Source of the DNA: Cyclobacterium sp.
Lineage (GTDB): Bacteria > Bacteroidota > Bacteroidia > Cytophagales > Cyclobacteriaceae
Direction of reading: 5' to 3'
Length of the DNA: 41,642 nucleotides
Assembly: GCF_014762705.1 (NCBI RefSeq)
Contig: NZ_JABURL010000098.1
Span: 1-41,642 of the forward strand
Numbering within the stretch: position 1 is the stretch's first letter; every line of letters starts with the position of its first letter. Below, in pieces: positions 17,160 to 23,846 of the stretch. Made by a program: the position numbers and the translations under genes. The notes below the pieces were generated by a model. It was given only the letters and a program-made list of their open reading frames with translations, was not told the DNA's origin and did no database searches.

Positions 17160-18896
17160 ATGAATATTAAATTCACAGGAACATACAAATCAATTACTGA
17201 TTTTGAATGGACTGATGTTCCAATGTTTTCCGTGATAACTGGACCAAACGGAACTGGAAAAACACAACTCTTAGAATTGTTATACAATACTGTAATTAAC
17301 AAGAGGGGAACGACAGAAAGAGTGCAGATTGAAAATGAAACTTTAAGAGAAGATGAAATAACCTTTTTAAAAGGTGAATGGCAGCTAAATAATACTGGTG
17401 ACATTAATCTTTCTAGTATCCAGCAACAAATAGGCAATCACTACAATAAATTTGTTAAGAATCAGGTAAATAGAGATAATGAACAACAGGTAAAGCTCTT
17501 CTATGCTTTTCAGGAAATTCAAAGAAAGTCAGGAAAGGAAAATCGAAATGATGTTTCACGTGAGGAATTTATTGACCTCTTTCCTGAAATATTAATTGAG
17601 CAAGAACCTCAACTCAGCCAAAAAATTGCTGAAGTTTTTTATAATTACCGGTTATCGGAAATTGAATTACAAGCCAAACAAAAATCGGAAGTTGAAATTA
17701 TCAATGAAATTGGTGAAAAACCTTGGTTAGTTCTGAAAGATATTCTTAAGGAATCTAAATTACCATTCTCATTTAATAATCCGTCTGAACTTGGATTTAG
17801 GGATAGTTTCCAGCTCAAGGCTATTAACGAAATTAGTGGAGATCCTGTTAATTTCAATGATCTATCTTCTGGTGAAAAAGTTCTTATCTCTTTAGTTTTT
17901 TATCTATACAATTCTCAAGAGAAAAATGTTTTTCCAAAGATTCTTTTAATGGATGAACCAGATGCCCACTTGCATCCAACTATGTCGCAACAGTTCATAA
18001 ATGTTGTGAAAAATGTACTTGTTGACAAATTTGGGGTTCGTGTAATAATGACAACTCACTCACCTTCAACTGTAATTTTAACTCCTGACGAGTCACTTTT
18101 TGAAATGTCACGAGAACATCCTCGAATAAAATTATCGAATTCAAAAAATCATACTGTATCACTACTCACATCTGGCCTTGTCTATGTTGGAGAAGGCACA
18201 AAATATATGCTTGTTGAGGATAAAGATGATGCTAATTTTTACTCTTACTTGTTCGACAGTCTAACGAAAGACGATTCAATTGATGGTAGTATCCCCCTTG
18301 TTTTTATACCTGCCTCAACAAGCAATAAATCAGGTGGAAAAGATGTCGTGCAGGATTGGGTTAATAAATTACAAGACTCCGGATTGGAGCAAATTATTCA
18401 AGGAGTCATAGATAAGGATAGTGGCAATGAAACATCTGATGGGGTCCATTTATTGGGTAGATACAGTATAGAAAATTACTTGGTTGACCCAATTATTATT
18501 TATGCTGCATTGATTGATAAGGAAAAGCATAATGAGGTAATTGACGTTGGTTTAGCTGTAGGGGAAGAATACAAATTAAAATCTATGTCAAATGAAGAGT
18601 TGCAAAAAGTGTGTGATGCAATCTTCAAGAAGACAGTACCATTGCTAAAGAAATATTTCAGCGATTTTAATGAAGTTGAGGAAATTGTAACCCAAAAAAT
18701 TAAGTTTACTAATGGAATAGAATTGGATTATCCTGTTTGGTTAATTAACCGAAGAGGAAAAACATTGCTACATCAGGTATACAATGAGCTTTTCACAAGC
18801 CCCGTGATCAATTTCAAAACACTATTTAAGGCCTTGAAGAAAGTTAATTTTATTCCAGAAGACATCATTTACCTGTTAGAGAATTTAAGATCATAA
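17160..18896 (+). CDS. ABC-type ATPase fused to a DUF4435/TOPRIM-like domain, PARIS-like (cassette F)
   Basis: 578 aa. Walker A G28-PNGTGK-T35, signature LSSGE (235-239), Walker B LLMDEPD (D265, E266) and H-loop TTHSP mark an ABC/AAA_21-type ATPase. The C-terminal part carries LVEDKDD (E353), GGKDVV, GVIDKD (D418, D420) and R434-YSIENYL, the pattern of DUF4435, a TOPRIM-like nuclease domain. The PARIS defence system pairs an ATPase (AriA) with a DUF4435 protein (AriB), so this may be a fused form. An OLD-like nuclease is the alternative. It is the single gene of cassette F, 18 nt after the boundary and 9 nt before the next site. Confidence 0.85.
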   Translation: MNIKFTGTYKSITDFEWTDVPMFSVITGPNGTGKTQLLELLYNTVINKRGTTERVQIENETLREDEITFLKGEWQLNNTGDINLSSIQQQIGNHYNKFVKNQVNRDNEQQVKLFYAFQEIQRKSGKENRNDVSREEFIDLFPEILIEQEPQLSQKIAEVFYNYRLSEIELQAKQKSEVEIINEIGEKPWLVLKDILKESKLPFSFNNPSELGFRDSFQLKAINEISGDPVNFNDLSSGEKVLISLVFYLYNSQEKNVFPKILLMDEPDAHLHPTMSQQFINVVKNVLVDKFGVRVIMTTHSPSTVILTPDESLFEMSREHPRIKLSNSKNHTVSLLTSGLVYVGEGTKYMLVEDKDDANFYSYLFDSLTKDDSIDGSIPLVFIPASTSNKSGGKDVVQDWVNKLQDSGLEQIIQGVIDKDSGNETSDGVHLLGRYSIENYLVDPIIIYAALIDKEKHNEVIDVGLAVGEEYKLKSMSNEELQKVCDAIFKKTVPLLKKYFSDFNEVEEIVTQKIKFTNGIELDYPVWLINRRGKTLLHQVYNELFTSPVINFKTLFKALKKVNFIPEDIIYLLENLRS

Positions 18897-18905
18897 GGAA
18901 AACGA

Positions 18906-19041
18906 AATGCCAACATTGTATAAGCGTAATGCTGGCTGAACTGCTAAAATTGAGCATTTTTGTTCCTAAGAAACTTTGCGGTGGACGGACAGTGAATCGC
19001 TCTGGAACCCGCAATACGCTTATACTTGACCGTTGTGCAAC
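18906..19041 (+). repeat. attC-like palindromic site 6 (between cassettes F and G)
   Basis: 136 nt. The left end AATGCCAAC matches the start of cassette F; the right end GTTGTGCAAC starts cassette G. The stem is TATAAGCGTAATGC (18919-18932) with GCAATACGCTTATA (19011-19024). The loop motif appears as GGACAGTGAATCGCTCTGGAA (18995-19015). Confidence 0.9.
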
Positions 19042-19160
19042 ATTTGACTCATAATCATTATTTAAACTATTTAACGATTATTTTTTAGAAATATTTACCA
19101 CATTTTATTATTAATAGTTTTGCTTATATGAGTCATTTATAGTGTCTCTATTTTTCTTAG

Positions 19161-19195
19161 AAAAAAAAAGGCAAATACAAAAGGTATCTGCCTTT
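19161..19195 (-). terminator. Terminator of the monooxygenase gene
   Basis: On the minus strand a stem AAAGGCA-g-ATAC (mirrored at 19184-19195 and 19167-19178; 11 of 12 pairs) is followed by a run of T residues (19161-19169). It lies just beyond the stop codon at 19213. Confidence 0.8.
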
Positions 19196-19212
19196 AAGGG
19201 AAAAGATTTTTT

Positions 19213-19626
19213 TTAATGTGTATTAAAGTTTGTCATTCTATTCACATTCATTTCCATAGTTGTGAAACCTTCGATAGCATCAAACCAATCTTGCACGTAA
19301 GTTGCTTGCTGATGGTTTTCAAAAGCAGCTTCATCAGCAAAAACTTCATAAAACAATACTAATCCAGGTGCTGTTTCTCCTTGATGTGCTTCAAAAATCA
19401 AACATCTGGGTTCATTTTTTCTGATTTTATCCATCATTAATTTTGTGGCTTTCATAACTTTTTGCTCACTACCTGCTTTTATTTTTGTCCACGCTATAAT
19501 AGTTACAGCATTTTTAGGAATTGAAAAATGACTTGATTTATTGCTCGGTATTTTTATGTCAATCTGTTGTGCATTACCTATTAAAGAGAATAATGCCATT
19601 GTTATTGTTATTAAAAATGTTTTCAT
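19213..19626 (-). CDS. Exported antibiotic-biosynthesis-monooxygenase-like (YgiN-like) protein (cassette G)
   Basis: 137 aa. A signal peptide (about 1-19, ending IGNAQ) precedes a ferredoxin-like ABM domain: VTIIAWTKIKAGSEQKVMKATKLMMDKIR, a central IFEAHQGETAPGLVLFYEVFADEAAFENHQQATYV and a C-terminal amphipathic part. This matches the dimeric alpha-beta barrel of quinol monooxygenases such as YgiN. In E. coli, ygiN accompanies mdaB; an MdaB-like gene is also in this cassette. An export signal is unusual for the family. It lies 128 nt downstream of the cyclase gene, which has its own terminator, so it may have a separate promoter. No promoter was identified for it. Confidence 0.8.
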   Translation of the reverse strand: MKTFLITITMALFSLIGNAQQIDIKIPSNKSSHFSIPKNAVTIIAWTKIKAGSEQKVMKATKLMMDKIRKNEPRCLIFEAHQGETAPGLVLFYEVFADEAAFENHQQATYVQDWFDAIEGFTTMEMNVNRMTNFNTH

Positions 19627-19699
19627 TGTATATAATATTTTTATTAATCATTTTACTGTTACTTGTCGAATAAAATTTGTTTTCTGTTATATTCGATTT

Positions 19700-19743
19700 T
19701 AAAAAAAAGCTGTACATCTGATATCTATATAAATGTACAGCTT
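19700..19743 (-). terminator. Terminator of the cyclase gene
   Basis: A perfect 11-bp stem AAGCTGTACAT/ATGTACAGCTT (19733-19743 and 19707-19717) is followed on the minus strand by eight T residues, 12 nt beyond the cyclase stop codon. Confidence 0.9.
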
Positions 19744-19754
19744 GTTAATTATTG

Positions 19755-20696
19755 TTATCTTATTCCTACCGGATTAATTTGAACTTGAGTTGACCCTTCG
19801 TAAAGTGGGTGACCAAGTATAAAAAGAAACTCAAAAGCCTTATCAGCTACCAGCTCATCAACAAGTATATTCTCTAAAACTTGCACACCAAATTCTGTAG
19901 CCATCATTTGATTTACAGGAAAAGAAAGATTAGCGTTTTCGTGTGGAACAGCTTCAAAAGACCAATTATCTGCTCCAACCGCAACAACACCTTTTTCTCC
20001 AAGATAACGAGCAGCTTCTGTACCTATACCGGCACCCCCTGCAAGATAACGTTCATTATCTACTCCCATAAGTTTTGTCCATCCTGTATAGAATAATACA
20101 ACATCTCCTTTACGAATTTCTGTACCTTGTTTTTTAGCCACTTTTTCAATGTCTTTCACCGAGAATACTGTACCTTCCTTAACAATATCTTGATTATAAT
20201 AAGAGCGCATATCTAATACCACACCACGTGCTACAATAGGCGGTAGCTTTTCCAATCCTAATTTTTTCACTCCTCTTACACTAAGAAAATCTTCTACTTT
20301 ATGTCCGTTATAATGTACATTATCTCGACCATAATGAGAAAGCCCATTTATTTGAGAACCTACACCCGTCCAACCTATTAATTGGTCATCTACATATGTA
20401 AATTTGTTGGAACCTTCTGCTTTAGTTTCAGGTTGTAGTGTTTCAATATGAAAATATCTATGACGAAATGCGGGTGTTTTTTCGTTAACCACCATTCCCA
20501 AGCGATATACTTTACCATTTTTAACAAGTTTCATTGCATTTAATACAGACTCTTGTGTTATTAGGTTTAATGCCCCTATTTCATCATCTGGTCCATAAGG
20601 GGACATTGGCACTTCTTGTGCGTAAACATTTATGAAGCCTATAGTTAATGCTATGGCAACAATACCATTTCTTAATTTTTGTTTTAAACTTTTCAT
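19755..20696 (-). CDS. Exported cyclase-family (kynurenine formamidase/isatin hydrolase-like) protein (cassette G)
   Basis: 313 aa. A signal peptide (about 1-26, ending NVYA) is followed by the cyclase-family fold (PF04199-like): GPDDEIGALNLITQESVLNAM, then QINGLSHYGRDNVHYNG, where the H of LSHYG is the likely metal ligand region, and RGVVLDMRSY, GDVVLFYTGW. The strict HxGTHxDxxxH metal motif of KynB is not present; the shape is that of the longer cyclase subfamily with a modified motif. Members hydrolyse cyclic amides or lactones such as isatin; the substrate here is unknown. A LysR-type operator and a TACTTTTG promoter box lie upstream at 20811-20856. Confidence 0.82.
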   Translation of the reverse strand: MKSLKQKLRNGIVAIALTIGFINVYAQEVPMSPYGPDDEIGALNLITQESVLNAMKLVKNGKVYRLGMVVNEKTPAFRHRYFHIETLQPETKAEGSNKFTYVDDQLIGWTGVGSQINGLSHYGRDNVHYNGHKVEDFLSVRGVKKLGLEKLPPIVARGVVLDMRSYYNQDIVKEGTVFSVKDIEKVAKKQGTEIRKGDVVLFYTGWTKLMGVDNERYLAGGAGIGTEAARYLGEKGVVAVGADNWSFEAVPHENANLSFPVNQMMATEFGVQVLENILVDELVADKAFEFLFILGHPLYEGSTQVQINPVGIR

Positions 20697-20810
20697 CTTT
20701 AAAATTTTATAATTATTAATACTCTAATTTAGAATCTATTAAAAGCTAAAAAAATGGGTTGCTGCAACATAATATATTTAACCATTTATAGTTTTATTGA
20801 TTCCTTGGTA

Positions 20811-20856
20811 CAAAAGTATGTTGAATAGTTGTATTATAAAAATAATGTAATTTATA
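20811..20856 (-). promoter_or_regulatory. LysR-type operator copy 2 with -7 box of the cyclase gene
   Basis: On the minus strand the -7 box is TACTTTTG (20811-20818). The 31-nt segment 20826-20856 matches the segment at 22207-22237 at 28 of 31 positions. In both, it begins exactly 7 nt upstream of a minus-strand TAnnTTTG box. Confidence 0.8.
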
Positions 20857-20934
20857 TATGTCTATTAATTATTTAATAGATAAAAATGCTTTATCATACG
20901 AGATTTTTCAATCTAATTTCAAAATTTGAACTAC

Positions 20935-20965
20935 AAAAAAAAAGCACATACATTTTGTACGTGCT
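20935..20965 (-). terminator. Terminator of the MdaB-TMEM175 operon
   Basis: The stem AGCACGTAC/GTATGTGCT (20957-20965 with 20943-20951, 8 of 9 matches, loop ATTTT reversed) is followed on the minus strand by a T run. It lies 28 nt past the TMEM175 stop codon. Confidence 0.8.
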
Positions 20966-20992
20966 CTTTAGATTTAGTTTTGTTTTTATCTA

Positions 20993-21571
20993 TTAAATAT
21001 TACTTACCACATTTTCTACTTTTTTACTAGGAATAAACCATATAAACAGTATAATTACATATATTAATAATGCAATTAACGGAAAGAAAAAGCTAACTCC
21101 AATACCCAAAATATATAACAGTAAGGTTATGTAATTCTTAAATTTGTTGTAAAGAATTTCACTTATACAATCATCATTTTTATGATGTGCAATAATTGCT
21201 TTTTCTAATATAAAATAGGAAATGGTTTTCATAAGTAAAATAAAACCGTAAAACACCATCGGAATATCTTTGCTATAATCTTCGCCCACCCAAGCTGTTG
21301 CAAACGGTACTATCGACAACCAAAATAATTGATGATGATTTGCCCACAATATTTTGCTGTTAACACTTTTTGAAATTTGCAACAGATGATGATGATTATT
21401 CCAATGTACTACAATTAGTATAAAGCTAATGGTGTAAATACCAAATATTGGCAGTAAATTTATTAAAGACTGAAAATCAGCATTTTCAGGCACTTTAAAC
21501 TCTAATACCATAATGGTTATTATAATAGCAAGAACACCGTCCGTAAATGCTTCTAATCTATTTTTATTCAT
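20993..21571 (-). CDS. TMEM175-family (DUF1211) membrane protein, putative potassium channel (cassette G)
   Basis: 192 aa. The first helix carries the family signature RLEAFTDGVLAIIITIMVLEF (F-[ST]-D-G pattern, about residues 5-25). Further hydrophobic segments (about 38-58, 80-97, 108-125, 145-165, 165-187) give roughly six transmembrane helices. Bacterial TMEM175 proteins are potassium channels lacking the classical selectivity filter; some assort with stress genes. A histidine cluster (HWNNHHHLL) follows the second helix, as is common in the family. The start overlaps the end of the MdaB-like gene by 8 nt, so they are translationally coupled in one operon. Confidence 0.88.
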   Translation of the reverse strand: MNKNRLEAFTDGVLAIIITIMVLEFKVPENADFQSLINLLPIFGIYTISFILIVVHWNNHHHLLQISKSVNSKILWANHHQLFWLSIVPFATAWVGEDYSKDIPMVFYGFILLMKTISYFILEKAIIAHHKNDDCISEILYNKFKNYITLLLYILGIGVSFFFPLIALLIYVIILFIWFIPSKKVENVVSNI

Positions 21572-22169
21572 AGTTCAAAGCAAATATGTTTTTAGTTAAA
21601 AAAGCACTGTAATTATTTAATTCAAAAGGAACATCTGCATTTTTTTCCATATCGTGAAAATGATGTGTTGCTAATAATTCCATTCCTGTAAAAGCATTCA
21701 TTCTGTGAAACCCAAACATAACACCTTCATCTACACTTTTTTGATTAAAAAATTCATTTTCTAAAGTAAATGCGGTTTTAGGTGCATTCCAACTTGTAGT
21801 AAGTATATATTTTTTTCCGTGCATTAAACCACCTGTTCCGTAATTGATGTTTGGATTTTTTCTACTTCTTCCATCATTTACATAAATTCCATTTTGATGA
21901 CCTTCCGTAAAAACTTCATCTATATATTTTTTAAATCCAAAAGGAATTTGAAACCACCAAATTGGAGTGTGATAAATCACTAGATCTGCCCACTTAAATT
22001 TTTCTACTTCTTCTTGTGGGTTATAGTCTTCTCCTACTTGGGTCGATTTCACTTCATAATCCTCTAATGACTCAAAAAATGAAATCGTAGTATTGAAAAG
22101 TGTTTCGTTAAATCTTCCACCAGAATGTGCAAATGGATGACTTCCATTAATTATAAATATATTTTTCAT
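21564..22169 (-). CDS. MdaB-like NAD(P)H quinone reductase, flavodoxin fold (cassette G)
   Basis: 201 aa. The N-terminus IFIINGSHPFAHSGGRFN is the flavin-phosphate-binding loop of NAD(P)H quinone oxidoreductases, followed by ADLVIYHTPIWWFQIPFGFKKYIDEVF, a characteristic MdaB/KefF segment, and YGTGGLMHGKKYILTTSWNAP. The length and these motifs fit MdaB (modulator of drug activity B), which reduces quinones by two electrons using FAD. It is cytoplasmic. It is the first gene of a two-gene operon with the TMEM175-like channel. It is divergent from the LysR gene across 99 nt that contain a LysR-type operator, so it is probably the regulator's main target. Confidence 0.87.
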   Translation of the reverse strand: MKNIFIINGSHPFAHSGGRFNETLFNTTISFFESLEDYEVKSTQVGEDYNPQEEVEKFKWADLVIYHTPIWWFQIPFGFKKYIDEVFTEGHQNGIYVNDGRSRKNPNINYGTGGLMHGKKYILTTSWNAPKTAFTLENEFFNQKSVDEGVMFGFHRMNAFTGMELLATHHFHDMEKNADVPFELNNYSAFLTKNIFALNYE

Positions 22170-22191
22170 TTGTCTATTATTTAATATTTGA

Positions 22192-22243
22192 CAAAATTAA
22201 AGCACTTAGTTGTATTGTAAAAATAATATAATTCATACCTTTG
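22192..22243. promoter_or_regulatory. Divergent mdaB-like/lysR promoters with LysR-type operator copy 1
   Basis: Minus strand: TAATTTTG box (22192-22199) for the MdaB operon. Plus strand: TACCTTTG box (22236-22243) with TTG 18 nt upstream (22215-22217) for LysR. The 31-nt operator 22207-22237 lies between them and contains the imperfect dyad TTGTATT-N8-AATATAA. It is repeated before the cyclase gene. Confidence 0.8.
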
Positions 22244-22268
22244 CATTAAAATATTAATAATATGAATT

Positions 22269-23195
22269 ATGGTCAGTTTAGAATGGTATCGAACGTTTAA
22301 AGAAATTTACGAAAACGGGACATTGACAAAGGCTTCCGTAGCTTTGTATTCATCACAGCCAGGTGTAAGCGTACATTTGAATGCTTTAGAAGCCTATGTT
22401 GGTAAAAAATTATTTGAGCGAACCTCTAGAAAAATGATTCCGACCGAAGAAGGAAAAGCACTATACAATTTTATTTTAAGCAGCATTAAACAACTTGAAA
22501 AGGCGGAGCAGCATTTTAAAAAAACATCAAAAGATATGGTTCCTTCAATAAGTATTGGAATGTGTACCGAAACATTTCAAACTATTTTAGAACCGGAAAT
22601 TTCCAATCTTAATTTTAATCTTGTAGCTAGATTTGGAACTAATCAAGATTTAATAAAAGATTTAAATAATGGTATTCTCGACCTTATCATTACACCAAAA
22701 GTTGATAACAGCACAAATTCTCTTGTTGAATATGAAGATTTCACAAAAGAAAATATTGTTTTAATTGCAGGTAATCAAAGTGATTTGGAAGAAATAAATA
22801 AACTGATAAAAAACAAGGAATTTTCGTTGTTAGAAAAAACACTAAAAAATAAAACTTGGTACAGTGCCTCCAACGAAATGGAGCATTTTAATAGGTTTTG
22901 GTATGAAAATTTCAATAAAAGACCCGATTTTAAACCTAATTACATACTTCCTAATATTGGTTCAATTATAAGATGTGTTGAAAACAATAAAGGATTTGCT
23001 ATTGTTCCAGATTTTTTGGTCAATAAATCAATCGAATTAAATAAAATACATTTAGTTTGGAAAGGTAAAAAAGATGTTTCTAATACCTTATACTTCGCAA
23101 CTAGAAGCGACCTTCTATTTAAAAAAGAAATTGACATTATAAAGGAGGTTTTTCAAAGAAAGATGAATATAAAAACGTTGCACAACAATGTATAA
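22269..23195 (+). CDS. LysR-family transcriptional regulator (cassette G)
   Basis: 308 aa. The N-terminal winged helix-turn-helix is clear: FKEIYENGTLTKASVALYSSQPGVSVHLNALEAYVGKKLFERTSRKMIPTEEG begins at about residue 10. Residues about 90-300 form the periplasmic-binding-protein-like effector domain. An out-of-frame ATG at 22262 is ignored; 22269 gives the full family start. It is divergent from the MdaB-like gene, as is usual for LysR regulators and targets. Its final codons (L-H-N-N-V-stop) are read from attC-like site 7, so cassette recombination could alter the C-terminus. It probably controls the MdaB-TMEM175 operon, the cyclase and itself. Confidence 0.9.
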   Translation: MVSLEWYRTFKEIYENGTLTKASVALYSSQPGVSVHLNALEAYVGKKLFERTSRKMIPTEEGKALYNFILSSIKQLEKAEQHFKKTSKDMVPSISIGMCTETFQTILEPEISNLNFNLVARFGTNQDLIKDLNNGILDLIITPKVDNSTNSLVEYEDFTKENIVLIAGNQSDLEEINKLIKNKEFSLLEKTLKNKTWYSASNEMEHFNRFWYENFNKRPDFKPNYILPNIGSIIRCVENNKGFAIVPDFLVNKSIELNKIHLVWKGKKDVSNTLYFATRSDLLFKKEIDIIKEVFQRKMNIKTLHNNV

Positions 23196-23313
23196 AAATA
23201 ATAGCCGGTATAGTAGTAAATTCAAGGATTGTAGCTCGATTCAGCTTTCTTGTAACTTGACAGGAAAGTGCCACGCAGTCGGCTACTATTCTTATACGTA
23301 ACCGTTGTGCAAA
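23177..23313 (+). repeat. attC-like palindromic site 7 (between cassettes G and H)
   Basis: 137 nt. The left end GTTGCACAAC matches the start of cassette G; the right end GTTGTGCAAA starts cassette H. The stem is TATAAAAATAATAGCCGG (from 23191) with GTCGGCTACTATTCTTATA (ending 23296). The centre is more diverged (GACAGGAAAGTGC, 23259-23271). The left part overlaps the end of the LysR coding region. Confidence 0.88.
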
Positions 23314-23333
23314 ATTTAAAACCGAAATCGAGA

Positions 23334-23504
23334 ATGAAATACCTTACTAAATTTTCATTACTATTAACAATAGTATTTTTATTGAATTGTTCGCCAGAGA
23401 AAGAACAAGTTTTGCAAATCAATGGAAAAGTAATCGGAACTGAAACTGCGTCTATTCTTTTACGAAAGCCAAATCAGGACATGAGATTTGACTCTTTAAT
23501 TTAA
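23334..23504 (+). pseudogene. Truncated lipoprotein, DUF4369/TlpA-like N-terminus (cassette H remnant)
   Basis: 56 aa from the ATG at 23334. It begins with a lipoprotein signal (KFSLLLTIVFLLNC, lipidation Cys at about 19), followed by LQINGKVIGTETASILLRKPNQ, the start of the DUF4369 domain found at the N-terminus of Bacteroidota thioredoxin-like lipoproteins. It then stops abruptly and is joined to a fragment of a Crp-type gene. The intact family is several times longer. It starts 21 nt after a cassette boundary, as in the intact cassettes. Confidence 0.7.
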
Positions 23505-23574
23505 TCTTGGGCATATTGCCTCCTATGTGGGTATAACACCAGAAACCTTAAGTCGGTTTAGGAAGCAAAAGTGA
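23505..23574 (+). pseudogene. C-terminal fragment of a Crp/Fnr-family regulator
   Basis: The reading frame LGHIASYVGITPETLSRFRKQK followed by TGA matches the recognition helix and end of Bacteroidota Crp/Fnr regulators and resembles the end of the intact regulator at 15828-16397 (LASMLGMTPETMSRIRKK). No N-terminal part is present; the sequence upstream belongs to the lipoprotein fragment. Confidence 0.8.
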
Positions 23575-23577
23575 TTT

Positions 23578-23622
23578 CTTGATCTATGTCAAGAGCATTG
23601 CTAAACTTGTTTCTTAGCTTTG
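23578..23622 (+). promoter_or_regulatory. Orphan Crp/Fnr-type operator and promoter
   Basis: CTTGATCTATGTCAAG (23578-23593) is followed after 21 nt by TAGCTTTG (23615-23622), a perfect TAnnTTTG box. The layout is identical to 16402-16446. It now drives only gene fragments. Confidence 0.7.
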
Positions 23623-23627
23623 CAATG

Positions 23628-23846
23628 ATGTTTTCGAAAAGTTTGTCATAAATATTTCCGCCAAAAAAATCCTCTTATTCGATGGGCTTGGTGCGCTTAT
23701 ATCTTGTTGAGTCAGGTGCTTGCCCGATTCGAAGGACTTTTTGGAAGGCCCAAAATGGCAATTCCCAACGTGGGCTGGATAGCAAAGTTTTTGGACACGC
23801 AAGGAAACCTGATTTGTGCGATGCAATACGATGACAGTGCAGAATG
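23628..23846 (+). pseudogene. Fused remnants of a membrane protein and a VOC/glyoxalase-type protein
   Basis: The stretch around 23666-23738 reads KILLFDGLGAL in one frame and, after a frameshift, LLSQVLARFEGLFG in another, resembling small Bacteroidota membrane proteins. It then runs into 23754-23846, MAIPNVGWIAKFLDTQGNL followed by ICAMQYDDSAE and a stop, which looks like the last strands of a VOC (glyoxalase/bleomycin-resistance) domain. Both are incomplete, so this is decayed and recombined DNA. The exact junctions are uncertain. Confidence 0.5.

Larger units (their letters stand above)
20697..20992. other. AT-rich intergenic region within cassette G
   Basis: This gap holds the cyclase promoter and LysR-type operator (20811-20856) and the TMEM175 gene terminator (20935-20965). 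No further gene is seen. Confidence 0.7.
7264..23504 (+). mobile_element. Integron-like gene-cassette array (cassettes A-H)
   Basis: Seven palindromic sites divide the region into cassettes. Cassette ends (start of the GTT to end of the matching AAC) are: A 7264-7693, B 7810-8491, C 8611-11244, D 11362-15749, E 15796-17014, F 17133-18914, G 19032-23186, and a truncated H from 23304. In every complete cassette the first 9-10 nt are the exact reverse complement of the last 9-10 nt of this interval: GTTGTGTGCA, GTTGGCATTA, GTTGGGCGT, GTTGTGCTT, GTTATATGCC, GTTGGCATT and GTTGTGCAAC for A to G. This is the relation between the first bases of an integron cassette and the R'' box of its own attC. 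The array is AT-rich relative to the flanks. Genes start 7-54 nt after the cassette end, except in G. Confidence 0.9.

Noticed and set aside
7684..23313. CRISPR array
   Set aside because: The repeats are about 135 nt, palindromic, poorly conserved in sequence, and are separated by whole genes rather than short equal spacers.
7684..23313. Insertion-sequence or MITE terminal repeats
   Set aside because: There is no transposase in the array and no target-site duplications. The end sequences vary from cassette to cassette but match within a cassette, which MITE insertion does not explain.
23222..23422. 66-aa minus-strand frame in attC-like site 7
   Set aside because: It overlaps a palindromic site and the lipoprotein fragment, and its composition is not protein-like.
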